DNA from: an uncultured Pseudomonadota bacterium
GTDB taxonomy: Bacteria > Pseudomonadota > Gammaproteobacteria > Burkholderiales > SG8-39
Direction of reading: 5' to 3'
Length of the DNA stretch: 64,000 nucleotides
Assembly (NCBI GenBank): GCA_903921325.1
Contig: CAIXPL010000024.1
Coordinates: 62,001-126,000 of the forward strand
The notes beneath the pieces were generated by a model. It had not been told where the DNA came from and did not search any database. It was given only the letters and a program-made list of their open reading frames with translations. Of this stretch, positions 23,398 to 31,072 are shown one piece after another (the stretch's first letter is position 1; each line of letters begins with the position of its first letter). The translations under genes were made by a program, and so were the position numbers.

Positions 23398-24315
23398 TTA
23401 TCGCGCGAAGGCGGTGCGAACAGAACCCAGGCCGCCGATGCGCACATCGACCACATCACCGGGTGCCACGGCCGCCATCGGGCCCAGTGCCCCGGTCATG
23501 AGCACGTCGCCTGCCTTGAGCGGCGAGCCGATCGACACCATGGTTCGCGCCAGCCATAAAGCGGCAATCAATGGATTACCCAGGCAGGCCATGCCGGCCC
23601 CGAGCGAGATCTGATCGCCACGACGCTCCATCACCATGCCGCACATGCGCAAGTCAAGCCCTTCGAGCTTGCGCGGCTCATTGCCCAGAACAAACAAGCC
23701 CGATGAGGCATTGTCGGCAATCGTGTCAGTGATCTTGATGTCCCAATTGCGCACGCGGCTGCCCACAATCTCAATGGCCGGCAGTGCGTACGCGACTGCA
23801 GAAATGAGCTCGGTGAGCGTCACACCCGGTGTCGTGATGTCGCGCTCGAGCACCAGCGCGATTTCTGCCTCCAGCTTGGGCTGCATCACCCGCGAGAGCG
23901 CAACCTCCTCGCCATCGCACATCAACATATCGGCATAGAGCATGCCGTAATCGGGTTGATCGACCCCGAGTTGCTTCTGCACGCTCTTTGCAGTCAGACC
24001 AATTTTGCGGCCCACAAGCCGGCGTCCTGACTTGATCCAGAACTGGGTATTGACCTGCTGGATTGCATAGGCGGCTGCCAGATCGCCCGCGCCGATCTCA
24101 TCCCGGATCGGCCCGGTCGCCTCACCGGTCTCACCGGCTTTGCGCAGTCGCTCGGCGAGCAGACGTATCCGGTTTGTCGCGCTTGGCGCTGCCGCGGTTT
24201 GCGCTCTACCCGTGCGCGCTGCTGCGGCACGTGTTGCAGCGGCGCGCGGTGCCGCAGTGCGTGTTGCACCGGTGCGCGCTACAGGTCGGGTTGAACTCTT
24301 TTTCTTGGTGGCCAC
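23398..24315 (-). CDS. dmpE: 2-oxopent-4-enoate hydratase with Ala/Arg-rich N-terminal tail
   Basis: The core (about residues 48-305) is a 2-hydroxypentadienoate hydratase of the DmpE/MhpD type: [63 protein letters not shown]. It would hydrate the decarboxylase product to 4-hydroxy-2-oxovalerate. The start is taken as the GTG at 24315, preceded by GGAG with 9 nt spacing. This adds about 47 residues of Lys/Arg/Ala/Thr low-complexity sequence ([15 protein letters not shown]...), resembling histone H1-like bacterial tails and absent from normal family members. A second GTG at 24357 would lengthen it further. Confidence 0.8.
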   Translation of the reverse strand: MATKKKSSTRPVARTGATRTAAPRAAATRAAAARTGRAQTAAAPSATNRIRLLAERLRKAGETGEATGPIRDEIGAGDLAAAYAIQQVNTQFWIKSGRRLVGRKIGLTAKSVQKQLGVDQPDYGMLYADMLMCDGEEVALSRVMQPKLEAEIALVLERDITTPGVTLTELISAVAYALPAIEIVGSRVRNWDIKITDTIADNASSGLFVLGNEPRKLEGLDLRMCGMVMERRGDQISLGAGMACLGNPLIAALWLARTMVSIGSPLKAGDVLMTGALGPMAAVAPGDVVDVRIGGLGSVRTAFAR

Positions 24316-24384
24316 TGCGGCTCTCCGTTCGATCAGGTTAGCCCACGGTGCACGCACCGCGGCGGAGGGATAAAGGTGCTGCTT

Positions 24385-25875
24385 CTACAGCTTGATGCAG
24401 ACGTTGCGCAGTTCGGTATAGAACTCGAGGGAATGTACCCCGCCCTCGCGTCCGATGCCCGACTGCTTCGAGCCACCAAACGGCGTGCGCAGATCACGCA
24501 GGAACCAGCTGTTGATCCAGCAGATGCCCACTTCGATCCTGGCCGCCACTCGATGCGCGCGGGTGAGATTGGTCGTCCACACCGTGGTGGCCAGACCATA
24601 GGCCGTGTCGTTGGCCAGACGCACCGCTTCCTCTTCTGTATCAAACGGCGCGATATGGCAGCAGGGTCCGAAAATCTCCTCGCGGATGACTGCCGAGGTT
24701 TCCGGCAAACCCGTCCAGATCGTCGGTTCGATCCATGCACCGTCAGCGAGTTCGCCAGGCATTGAGGGCACGCCACCGCCTGCGACCACGTGTGCGCCTT
24801 CGTCCTTTGCCTTCTGATAATACGAGAGCACCTTGCGCTGATGTTCACGGCTGATCAGTGGGCCGATGCCGGTACCGGTGGCCTCGGGCCGTCCTGGCTT
24901 GAGTGACTCGGCCTTGGCTTTCAGTGCCGTTACGAAGCGATCAAAAATCGGCCGCTCGACGTAGACCCGCTCGGTGCCCAGACACACCTGGCCGCAATTG
25001 GCGAATACCGCGCGACCAATCCCTTCGATGGCGGCTTGAAAATCGCAATCGGCAAACACCACACCGGCGTTCTTGCCGCCGAGCTCGAAGGACACGCCGC
25101 GCACACCCTCGGCGGCTGCCTTCATGATTGCCGAACCGGTCGCCGTCTCGCCAGTAAAGGTGATCGCGTTGACCCCGGGATGGCGAGTGAGATATTCCCC
25201 TGCCGAACCCGGACCAAACCCGTGCACCACGTTGTAGACACCGGCTGGCACACCGACTTTCTTCATGACCTCGCCGAGCAAGGTCGCCGTCGATGGCGTC
25301 TCCTCTGAAGGCTTCACGATCACCGCATTGCCACAGGCAAGCGCCGGACCGACCTTCCAGGTCATCAGCAGCAGCGGCAGATTCCACGGACAGATCACGG
25401 CAATCACGCCCTTGGGTACGCGCAGCGCATAGTTGATCGCGCCGGCACCGTCTGGCGTGCTCATCGAGAAGAATTCGCTCGGCACGTTCTTGACGACATC
25501 GGCGAAGATGCGGAAGTTGGCCGCACCACGCGGAATGTCCAGATGGCTGGCAAGGCTCACCGGTTTGCCGGTATCGGCCACTTCGGCTTGCAAAAAGTCA
25601 TCGAAGCGCCGATTGATCTCATCGCCCACCGCGTACAGCAACTCCGAGCGCTTGGCGATATCGAGCTTGCCCCAGGGCCCTTCGAGCGCAGCACGAGCCG
25701 CACGCACCGCGGCCTCGACTTCCGGCTGACCCGCCTCGCTCACCTGCCCGATCAGACGATGATCGACCGGTGAGCGATTCTCGAATGTCTTGCCGGACTG
25801 CGCCACGACAAACTCGTTGCCGATGAAATTGGCGCAATCCCACGTGCCGTTGATCTGCGTGACGCTGTGGCTCAT
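24385..25875 (-). CDS. dmpC: 2-hydroxymuconic (or aminomuconic) semialdehyde dehydrogenase
   Basis: NAD-dependent aldehyde dehydrogenase of 496 aa. The general base is in FELGGKN and the nucleophile cysteine in FANCGQVCLGTERV. ICPWNLPLLLMTWKV contains the oxyanion asparagine. The C-terminal EFYTELRNVCIKL is typical of DmpC/XylG and aminomuconate semialdehyde dehydrogenases. Neighbouring hydratase and decarboxylase genes support the oxalocrotonate branch of catechol meta-cleavage. An amino-substituted substrate cannot be excluded from sequence alone. A 4-oxalocrotonate tautomerase gene was not found nearby. Confidence 0.85.
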   Translation of the reverse strand: MSHSVTQINGTWDCANFIGNEFVVAQSGKTFENRSPVDHRLIGQVSEAGQPEVEAAVRAARAALEGPWGKLDIAKRSELLYAVGDEINRRFDDFLQAEVADTGKPVSLASHLDIPRGAANFRIFADVVKNVPSEFFSMSTPDGAGAINYALRVPKGVIAVICPWNLPLLLMTWKVGPALACGNAVIVKPSEETPSTATLLGEVMKKVGVPAGVYNVVHGFGPGSAGEYLTRHPGVNAITFTGETATGSAIMKAAAEGVRGVSFELGGKNAGVVFADCDFQAAIEGIGRAVFANCGQVCLGTERVYVERPIFDRFVTALKAKAESLKPGRPEATGTGIGPLISREHQRKVLSYYQKAKDEGAHVVAGGGVPSMPGELADGAWIEPTIWTGLPETSAVIREEIFGPCCHIAPFDTEEEAVRLANDTAYGLATTVWTTNLTRAHRVAARIEVGICWINSWFLRDLRTPFGGSKQSGIGREGGVHSLEFYTELRNVCIKL

Positions 25876-25926
25876 GCGTGCTCTACCTTTGACAATTTAG
25901 TAATGACTGCAGGGGTACCCGGGCCC

Positions 25927-26082
25927 GCTCAGCCCGGCATCCTGATCCCTGGAACACCTGATCCCGCTCAGTCTGGCGTCCTGATTCCTGGAACACCTGA
26001 TCCTGCTCAGTCTGGCCTCCTGATCGCAGGCGCACTGAGCAGCGCTCAGCCCAGCTTCTTCATCCGCACGACCCAGTCGCGA
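25927..26082 (+). repeat. Four 39-bp tandem repeats running into the FMN reductase stop
   Basis: Units start at 25927, 25966, 26005 and 26044. Units 1 and 2 are nearly identical, unit 3 is diverged in its second half, and unit 4 overlaps the last codons of the minus-strand FMN reductase gene, with its stop at 26046-26048. Each unit begins GCTCAG, so on the minus strand each carries the same in-frame TGA. The array fills most of the 170-bp gap to the dehydrogenase start. Confidence 0.92.
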
Positions 26083-26606
26083 AATGCTGCCATGTGCTCG
26101 GTGACGAACTTGCGCGTGACCTCATCGGTGCACTGACCTTCGGCATTGAACTTGCCGGCTGCCGAACCAACGAAAGTCTCCGGGCGCGGCATGATGAATA
26201 CCTGCATGAATTGCATGATGCGCCGCACGTCGTACTGCACCCGCGCACCACCGAGCGGCCCCTGGGTCGCGCTCATCACCGTGAGCGGCTTGCCGACAAA
26301 CGGCTGATCTGCGCCACGCGAGGCCCAGTCAATCGCGTTCTTGAGGACCGCCGACAGGGTGAAGTTGTATTCCGGTGTCACGATCAGCACACCATCGGCC
26401 GCACGGATGCGCTCGCGCAGTGCCGCGGCGGATGCCGGATATCCCTTGTCGAACACATCACCATCAAAAAACGGAATGTCACCCAGTTCAATCGACTCCA
26501 CGCTCAGATCAGCCGGCGCCACTTCGGTAGCGAGCTTGAGCAACATGCGGTTGTAAGAACCCTTGCGCAGGCTGCCGCAAAGACCAAGAATTTTGAGTTG
26601 TGACAT
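26046..26606 (-). CDS. NAD(P)H-dependent FMN reductase
   Basis: Flavodoxin-fold reductase of 186 aa of the ChrR/YieF type. ILGLCGSLRKGSYNRMLL is the FMN phosphate-binding loop, and TPEYNFTLSAVLKNAIDWASR is the family signature for the isoalloxazine contact. Such enzymes reduce FMN, quinones or nitro/azo compounds. Inside this catabolic cluster it may detoxify quinones formed from catechols or supply reduced flavin, but no flavin-dependent monooxygenase is encoded nearby. The gene's 3' end is unit 4 of the 39-bp array. Confidence 0.85.
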   Translation of the reverse strand: MSQLKILGLCGSLRKGSYNRMLLKLATEVAPADLSVESIELGDIPFFDGDVFDKGYPASAAALRERIRAADGVLIVTPEYNFTLSAVLKNAIDWASRGADQPFVGKPLTVMSATQGPLGGARVQYDVRRIMQFMQVFIMPRPETFVGSAAGKFNAEGQCTDEVTRKFVTEHMAAFRDWVVRMKKLG

Positions 26607-26657
26607 GAAGACTCTCTAGGTAACTGTTGATAAGAAGTAACGGAAGCGATGGTAGCC

Positions 26658-26708
26658 GATGCGTCGAATACTGATGCGTCGTTTGGTGCGTCGTTTGGTG
26701 CGTCGTTT
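26658..26708 (+). repeat. 12-bp tandem repeats at the class II aldolase-like stop
   Basis: Three head-to-tail copies of GRTGCGTCGTTT (26673-26708) follow a diverged copy at 26658-26672. The TAA of the minus-strand aldolase-like gene (26707-26709) starts in the last unit. The array lies between that gene and the FMN reductase start at 26606. Confidence 0.88.
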
Positions 26709-27381
26709 ATTCCGGGTCGCCCGCGGTCAGGAATTCCCACATGCGTTCAGCGATGCGGCCCTGCCAGGTGGCACGCGCCTGCGCCTGCTCCGCATTCATC
26801 CGCGGCGCGCTGTCTGCCACGCCGGCAGCGAGCGCTGCCAGTTCGACGCGAGCAGCATCTTCGAGGAACCAGGCAAGGCACACCGCCTGTTCCATGCTCG
26901 TCCCTGCCGTCACCGCTCCGTTCACGCCAACCACGATCGCCGCGGCCGAGCCGATCGTCTGGCCAACGCCAATCGCCGCCTGTTCATTGCGAATCAGCCC
27001 GGGATCGGACCAGAACGGCACTTCGGGATAGAAGTACGAACCAAACCCATGACGCGCACGCGGCGTACGGCCAAGCGCTGACAGGGCGAGCACATTGGGT
27101 GAGAGAAACCGCGCAATGGCACCGACTTCGGGGCGGCGCAGATAAATCTGCTGATGCATGCGGACCTCACCCAGCACGCCCTCTGGCAGCGGCTCATCTA
27201 CGGTACAAACCGTACCGGCTTCACCCGCGGCGATCAGACCCATTGGCCGGGGCGCGCAGACCAGAAAGTGACGCTCGTCCATGCGCGCGCTGCAATGGCC
27301 ATAGGCGTTCACCAATCCGCCGCGCGCCAGTGCACGCGCGGCCTTGCGCACCAATATCTGCTGTTGTTCCGTGGCGATCAT
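26707..27381 (-). CDS. Class II aldolase/adducin-fold protein lacking metal histidines
   Basis: Protein of 224 aa that aligns along the class II aldolase/adducin fold: VNAYGHCSARM matches the GHxSxR motif and GEVRMHQQIYLRRPEVGAIA matches the E..H..IY..RPDVxAV segment with the putative catalytic Glu. The zinc histidines are gone. The usual HxH after RPDVxAVV reads RFL, and the usual RxHG reads GVNG. It is therefore probably not a standard zinc aldolase or decarboxylase. By position it could act on 4-hydroxy-2-oxovalerate or be a diverged decarboxylase. The function is open. It overlaps nothing and is 14 nt after mmsA. Confidence 0.75.
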   Translation of the reverse strand: MIATEQQQILVRKAARALARGGLVNAYGHCSARMDERHFLVCAPRPMGLIAAGEAGTVCTVDEPLPEGVLGEVRMHQQIYLRRPEVGAIARFLSPNVLALSALGRTPRARHGFGSYFYPEVPFWSDPGLIRNEQAAIGVGQTIGSAAAIVVGVNGAVTAGTSMEQAVCLAWFLEDAARVELAALAAGVADSAPRMNAEQAQARATWQGRIAERMWEFLTAGDPE

Positions 27382-27395
27382 CGTGACCTGCTCCC

Positions 27396-28922
27396 TTACT
27401 TCATGATGGGCATGCCGAACTGAGGGCCTGGTTTGACCCCCTCGCGCCAGCGTGCCGTGACTGTTTTGATGCGAGTGTAGAAACGAACCCCTTCGGTGCC
27501 ATGCTGGTTCATGTCACCGAACAATGACTGCTTCCAGCCACCGAAGCTGTGGAACGACAGCGGCACCGGGATCGGCACGTTGATGCCGACCATGCCGCAT
27601 TCAACTTTCTGGGTGAAATTTCTGGCCACATCGCCATTGCGCGTGAAAATCGACACGCCATTGCCGAATTCGTGGTCACTGGGTAGCGCCAGTGCCTCGT
27701 CAAACGACTGCGCATGCACCACCGAGAGCACCGGACCAAAAATCTCTTCCTGATACACGCGCATTTGCGGGCGTACATCATCGAGCAGCGTGCCGCCCAG
27801 AAAGAAACCGTCGGGATGGCCGGCCACCTGATAGCCACGTCCGTCCACCACAATTTTCGCACCTTCGCGCTCACCCAGATCGATGTAGCTACGCACCTTG
27901 TCGCGATGCTGCGCGGTCACCAGCGGGCCCATCTCGGAGCTGGCATCGGTCGAGGCGCCAATGGTGAGAGCGCGCACCCGCGGTGCAAGCGCTTCAACCA
28001 GTTCACCCGCAGTGCGGCTCGATACCGGCACGGCCACCGAAATGGCCATGCAACGCTCACCCGCCGAGCCATACGCCGCACCCATCAGTGCATCGACGGC
28101 CAGATCGATATCGGCATCGGGCATCACGATGAGGTGATTTTTTGCGCCACCAAGTGCTTGTACGCGCTTGCCCTGTTCGGCCGCCCGAATGTAGATGTAG
28201 CGCGCGATCGGTGTCGATCCAACAAAACTCAACGCGCGCACGCGCGGATCATCGAGCAGGGCGTCAACGGCCTCCTTGTCGCCATTGACTACATTGAACA
28301 CACCAGGCGGTGCGCCAGCCTCAAGCATCAGTTCCGCCAGGCGCATCGGGCAGCCGGGGTCTTTTTCCGATGGTTTGAGAATGAACGTATTACCGCAGGC
28401 AATGGCGATCGGAAACATCCACATCGGAACCATTGCCGGAAAATTGAATGGCGTGATGCCGGCGACCACGCCGAGCGGCTGGCGCATCGAATACAGATCG
28501 ATGCCGGTGGCCACATTATCGGAATACTCGCCTTTGAGCAGATGCGGAATGCCACAGGCAAATTCCACGCACTCAAGGCCCCGCTGCAGCGATCCGCGTG
28601 CATCCGAGATCACCTTGCCATGCTCATTGGCAATGAGCAATGAGAGCTCATCGGCATGACGCTCGACCAGCTCCTTGAACTTGAACATGACGCGCGCCCG
28701 GGTAAGCGGCGAAGCACTCGCCCAGCCAGGCAATGCCCGCTGTGCAGCGTCCACTGCCTGCTGCATTTCAGCGCGGCTTGCCAGCGCGACCCGCGCGCTG
28801 CAGGTGCCCAAAGAGGGATTCCACACCTCGCCATAGCGCTCACTGCGCCCCTCGATCATCTGCCCGTCAACGAAGTGCCCGATCGTGCGCGCCGGGCGCT
28901 CGCCGTGAGGGTGGGAATCCAT
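27396..28922 (-). CDS. mmsA: CoA-acylating methylmalonate-semialdehyde dehydrogenase
   Basis: Aldehyde dehydrogenase superfamily member of 508 aa with MmsA hallmarks. The catalytic cysteine is in GSAGERCMAISVAV, and QALGGAKNHLIVMPDAD replaces the Glu general base (ELGGK) of hydrolytic members, as in CoA-dependent enzymes. ITPFNFPAMVPMWMFPIAIACGN and FHSFGGWKQSLFGDMNQHG are also present. Known members convert malonate or methylmalonate semialdehyde to acetyl- or propionyl-CoA. Here it may replace the acylating acetaldehyde dehydrogenase DmpF, which is missing. Propionyl-CoA would feed prpBCD at 12991-16641. Confidence 0.9.
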   Translation of the reverse strand: MDSHPHGERPARTIGHFVDGQMIEGRSERYGEVWNPSLGTCSARVALASRAEMQQAVDAAQRALPGWASASPLTRARVMFKFKELVERHADELSLLIANEHGKVISDARGSLQRGLECVEFACGIPHLLKGEYSDNVATGIDLYSMRQPLGVVAGITPFNFPAMVPMWMFPIAIACGNTFILKPSEKDPGCPMRLAELMLEAGAPPGVFNVVNGDKEAVDALLDDPRVRALSFVGSTPIARYIYIRAAEQGKRVQALGGAKNHLIVMPDADIDLAVDALMGAAYGSAGERCMAISVAVPVSSRTAGELVEALAPRVRALTIGASTDASSEMGPLVTAQHRDKVRSYIDLGEREGAKIVVDGRGYQVAGHPDGFFLGGTLLDDVRPQMRVYQEEIFGPVLSVVHAQSFDEALALPSDHEFGNGVSIFTRNGDVARNFTQKVECGMVGINVPIPVPLSFHSFGGWKQSLFGDMNQHGTEGVRFYTRIKTVTARWREGVKPGPQFGMPIMK

Positions 28923-29035
28923 GGATAAGGTCTCGCTCAGGATTGGGAACTGGGTAGGAAGGGCGCGCCTGCCTCAGGCGGCCGCTGAAGGTACCCGGCG
29001 CCCGTAGCCTTGTCAACGCCACCGCACGCCAAGTG

Positions 29036-29596
29036 TCAGTGGACTCCGGCCAGCTTACGGTCCATCTCGGCATGCCACTCTGACAGCGGCTTGAAGCCGG
29101 GCAGACTGCGGGCATGGCCCTCGACGAAGGCCCACATCTCGGCATCGTTCATGCTCATGTCAACCGGAATGCGCATGGGTTGATGAACATACCAGGGTGT
29201 GTCGATAAAGAATTCGGTGCGCTGACCTTCCGGATCGCGGCAATACACCGAAATTGCGTTGCCATGGGTGATCGGTCCCAGCGTCGGGCCTTCCATGACC
29301 ACGTTCTCGGCAACCAGGCGCCGGTAAATTTCGCGGAGCTGATCGAGCCCACCAACCCTGAACGAGAGTTGCTGGATGACATTGAATGACAGGCCATCGG
29401 GACGGCCGGTGGCGAGCACCACCTGGTGATGCTCGCGCGGATTGCGGGTCATGAAAGCAATCTCGGTCCCATTGTCCAGCACTCCGCGATCGCTCATGAT
29501 GAAACCAAGCACCCGGGTATAGAAATCGATCATGCGATCAATGTTCTGAACGAACACGCCAACGTGACTGAAATTGATCGAAAGGGAATCTGACAT
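29036..29596 (-). CDS. Extradiol (VOC) dioxygenase
   Basis: Vicinal-oxygen-chelate protein of 186 aa, first gene of the meta-cleavage cluster. The expected Fe(II) ligands are in INFSHVGVFV, EHHQVVLAT and TEFFIDTPW (His, His, Glu). Compact extradiol enzymes of this size open catechols or hydroxylated aromatic acids. The start is the ATG at 29596 because AGGAG is 6 nt upstream. The ATG at 29602 abuts the AGGAG directly. Upstream lies a 17-bp periodic array. Confidence 0.78.
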   Translation of the reverse strand: MSDSLSINFSHVGVFVQNIDRMIDFYTRVLGFIMSDRGVLDNGTEIAFMTRNPREHHQVVLATGRPDGLSFNVIQQLSFRVGGLDQLREIYRRLVAENVVMEGPTLGPITHGNAISVYCRDPEGQRTEFFIDTPWYVHQPMRIPVDMSMNDAEMWAFVEGHARSLPGFKPLSEWHAEMDRKLAGVH

Positions 29597-29614
29597 CACC
29601 ATCTCCTCAATAAA

Positions 29615-29716
29615 TGAAACTTCTCAGTGCCTGAAACACGCGCGCAACTGAAACCCTTCAGCGCCTGCACGACGTCAGCACTCGAGCTGTGTATGCACTC
29701 GAGGTACGTGAGCGCC
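29615..29716. repeat. Degenerate 17-bp array in the meta-cluster promoter region
   Basis: Six units with a 17-bp period start at 29615, 29632, 29649, 29666, 29683 and 29700. The first three begin TGAAAC at exact 17-bp spacing. GCACTCGAG recurs at 29678 and 29695, again 17 bp apart. The array occupies the gap between the dioxygenase start (minus) and the Bug receptor (plus), where an activator would bind. Confidence 0.7.
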
Positions 29717-29730
29717 TGTCGAGGCGTCAC
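29708..29730. promoter_or_regulatory. Imperfect inverted repeat in the divergent gap
   Basis: GTGA-G-CGCCT and AGGCG-TCAC pair across GTCG with one bulged base. It lies next to the 17-bp array and could be a regulator site for the meta cluster or the Bug gene. A second pair, CGTAC (29797-29801) and GTACG (29810-29814), lies closer to the Bug gene. Confidence 0.3.
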
Positions 29731-29869
29731 GCGCCAGTGAAGCGCGCACCTGACGCGCATCCACGGCCGATGTACAGGGCTTCCCCGCCGCGCAGGCGTA
29801 CTGCCTGCGGTACGTTACCATTACGCACAGGCCTCTGTGGGGCCACTTGGCAAATCCGGAGACAGCGCG

Positions 29870-30862
29870 ATGCAACACCGACCCAGACGGACCGTCAACG
29901 TCCTCGCACGAGGACTGTTTGCCCTCACGCTGGTGCTATCAACCCAGCTTGTCGCCGCTGAGGACAGCACGGGGCGTCCGACCCGGCTGATCGTACCCAA
30001 CGCACCCGGTGGGGGCACCGATATCATCGCCCGCCATGTGGCGCAGTATTTCAGCGAAACGCTGCACATGCCGGCAATGGTCGAGAACCGGGTGGGTGGC
30101 GGATCGCTCGCCGGCACCGACTATGTTGCCAAAGCCAGCCCCGATGGCTACACCTTGCTGCTCGGAGGCGTGAGCAGCCTCGCGATCAATCCCGCGTTGT
30201 TTCGCAATCTCCCCTACGACCCTCTGCGCGATTTTGTCGCAGTTGGCTATTTGTCTGCTTATCCGTTCGTATTGGTTGCGCGACCCGATTTTCCGGGTGA
30301 CCGGCTGGCCGATCTGGTGCGCGAAGCCAAAGCGCGGCCGGGCGCCCTGTCCTACGCCTCGGCCGGCGTCGGCACGGTCCAGCATGTCTGGGGAGCGATC
30401 CTGGTAAAAGCACTCGGCCTGAACATGGTACATGTGCCCTACAAAGGTTCGGCGCAAGCGGTGCAGGACATGCTCGCCCTGCGGGTGGACATTTTCTTCG
30501 ACAACCTGTCGGCGCAGCGCAGCTACCTTGAGAGCGGGCGATTGAAAGCGCTCGCAGTGTCCTCTGCCGCTCGGTCACCCAAATTGCCTCAGATCCCCAC
30601 CGTTGAGGAAACCGGGCTGGTGCGTTTTCATGGTGAGAGCTGGTTTGGTCTGTTTGCTCCGGCGCAAACGCCTGCGCCCACGATCGAGCGCCTGCGCAAT
30701 GCGATTGGCAGCCTTACGCGAAGTGCTCAATTCAGCGCCACCATTGAACGCGACGGTGGTCGTGCAATGCCCATTCCCAATGCCGAACAGCAGAGCTTCC
30801 TGCAAGGCGAGATCGAACGCTGGGCGCAGCAGATTGCGCAATACGGTGTCGTCGCCGATTAA
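29870..30862 (+). CDS. Bug-type periplasmic solute receptor (TctC family)
   Basis: Tripartite-tricarboxylate-type binding protein of 330 aa. An N-terminal signal peptide (basic MQHRPRR, then LFALTLVLSTQLVAAE) leads into RLIVPNAPGGGTDIIARHVA, the ligand-binding signature of the Bug family, and LNMVHVPYKGSAQAVQDML. No TctA/TctB membrane partner is in the window, as is usual for orphan Bug receptors in Burkholderiales. It diverges from the meta-cleavage cluster, suggesting capture of the aromatic or carboxylate substrate. The start is the ATG at 29870 with GGAG 10 nt upstream. Confidence 0.88.
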   Translation: MQHRPRRTVNVLARGLFALTLVLSTQLVAAEDSTGRPTRLIVPNAPGGGTDIIARHVAQYFSETLHMPAMVENRVGGGSLAGTDYVAKASPDGYTLLLGGVSSLAINPALFRNLPYDPLRDFVAVGYLSAYPFVLVARPDFPGDRLADLVREAKARPGALSYASAGVGTVQHVWGAILVKALGLNMVHVPYKGSAQAVQDMLALRVDIFFDNLSAQRSYLESGRLKALAVSSAARSPKLPQIPTVEETGLVRFHGESWFGLFAPAQTPAPTIERLRNAIGSLTRSAQFSATIERDGGRAMPIPNAEQQSFLQGEIERWAQQIAQYGVVAD

Positions 30863-31044
30863 GGTATACGCATTGTCTGAGCGATTGAACCGCGGCGCGG
30901 CGTGATTGATTGCACGCTTTTACACCTACCCGTTTGAGGCGACCCGCTCAATTGCATTCGCGCGAGGCAAAAATGCCGCAGCACGAAGCATCAGACGGGG
31001 CTATTGCCTATTGCGCTGATTAGACTGTGACTATCGCGACCCAC

Positions 31045-31063
31045 TGTCCGCTCGCAGCGGACA
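31045..31063 (+). promoter_or_regulatory. Hairpin directly before the HDOD start codon
   Basis: TGTCCGCT and AGCGGACA form a perfect 8-bp stem with a CGC loop, ending 9 nt before the ATG at 31073. No free Shine-Dalgarno sequence is seen, so the structure covers the ribosome-binding region and could control translation. Equally, it could be a DNA operator. The rest of the 210-bp gap after the Bug gene shows nothing clear. Confidence 0.4.
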
Positions 31064-31072
31064 ATCAGACCC

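Noticed and set aside
25927-26082. Possible CRISPR array
   Set aside because: The 39-bp units are directly adjacent with no spacers, and no cas genes are present.
25867-26136. 89-codon plus-strand frame with 13-aa repeats
   Set aside because: It exists only because the 39-bp array keeps one frame open, and it runs antisense into the FMN reductase. Kept as a repeat, not a gene.
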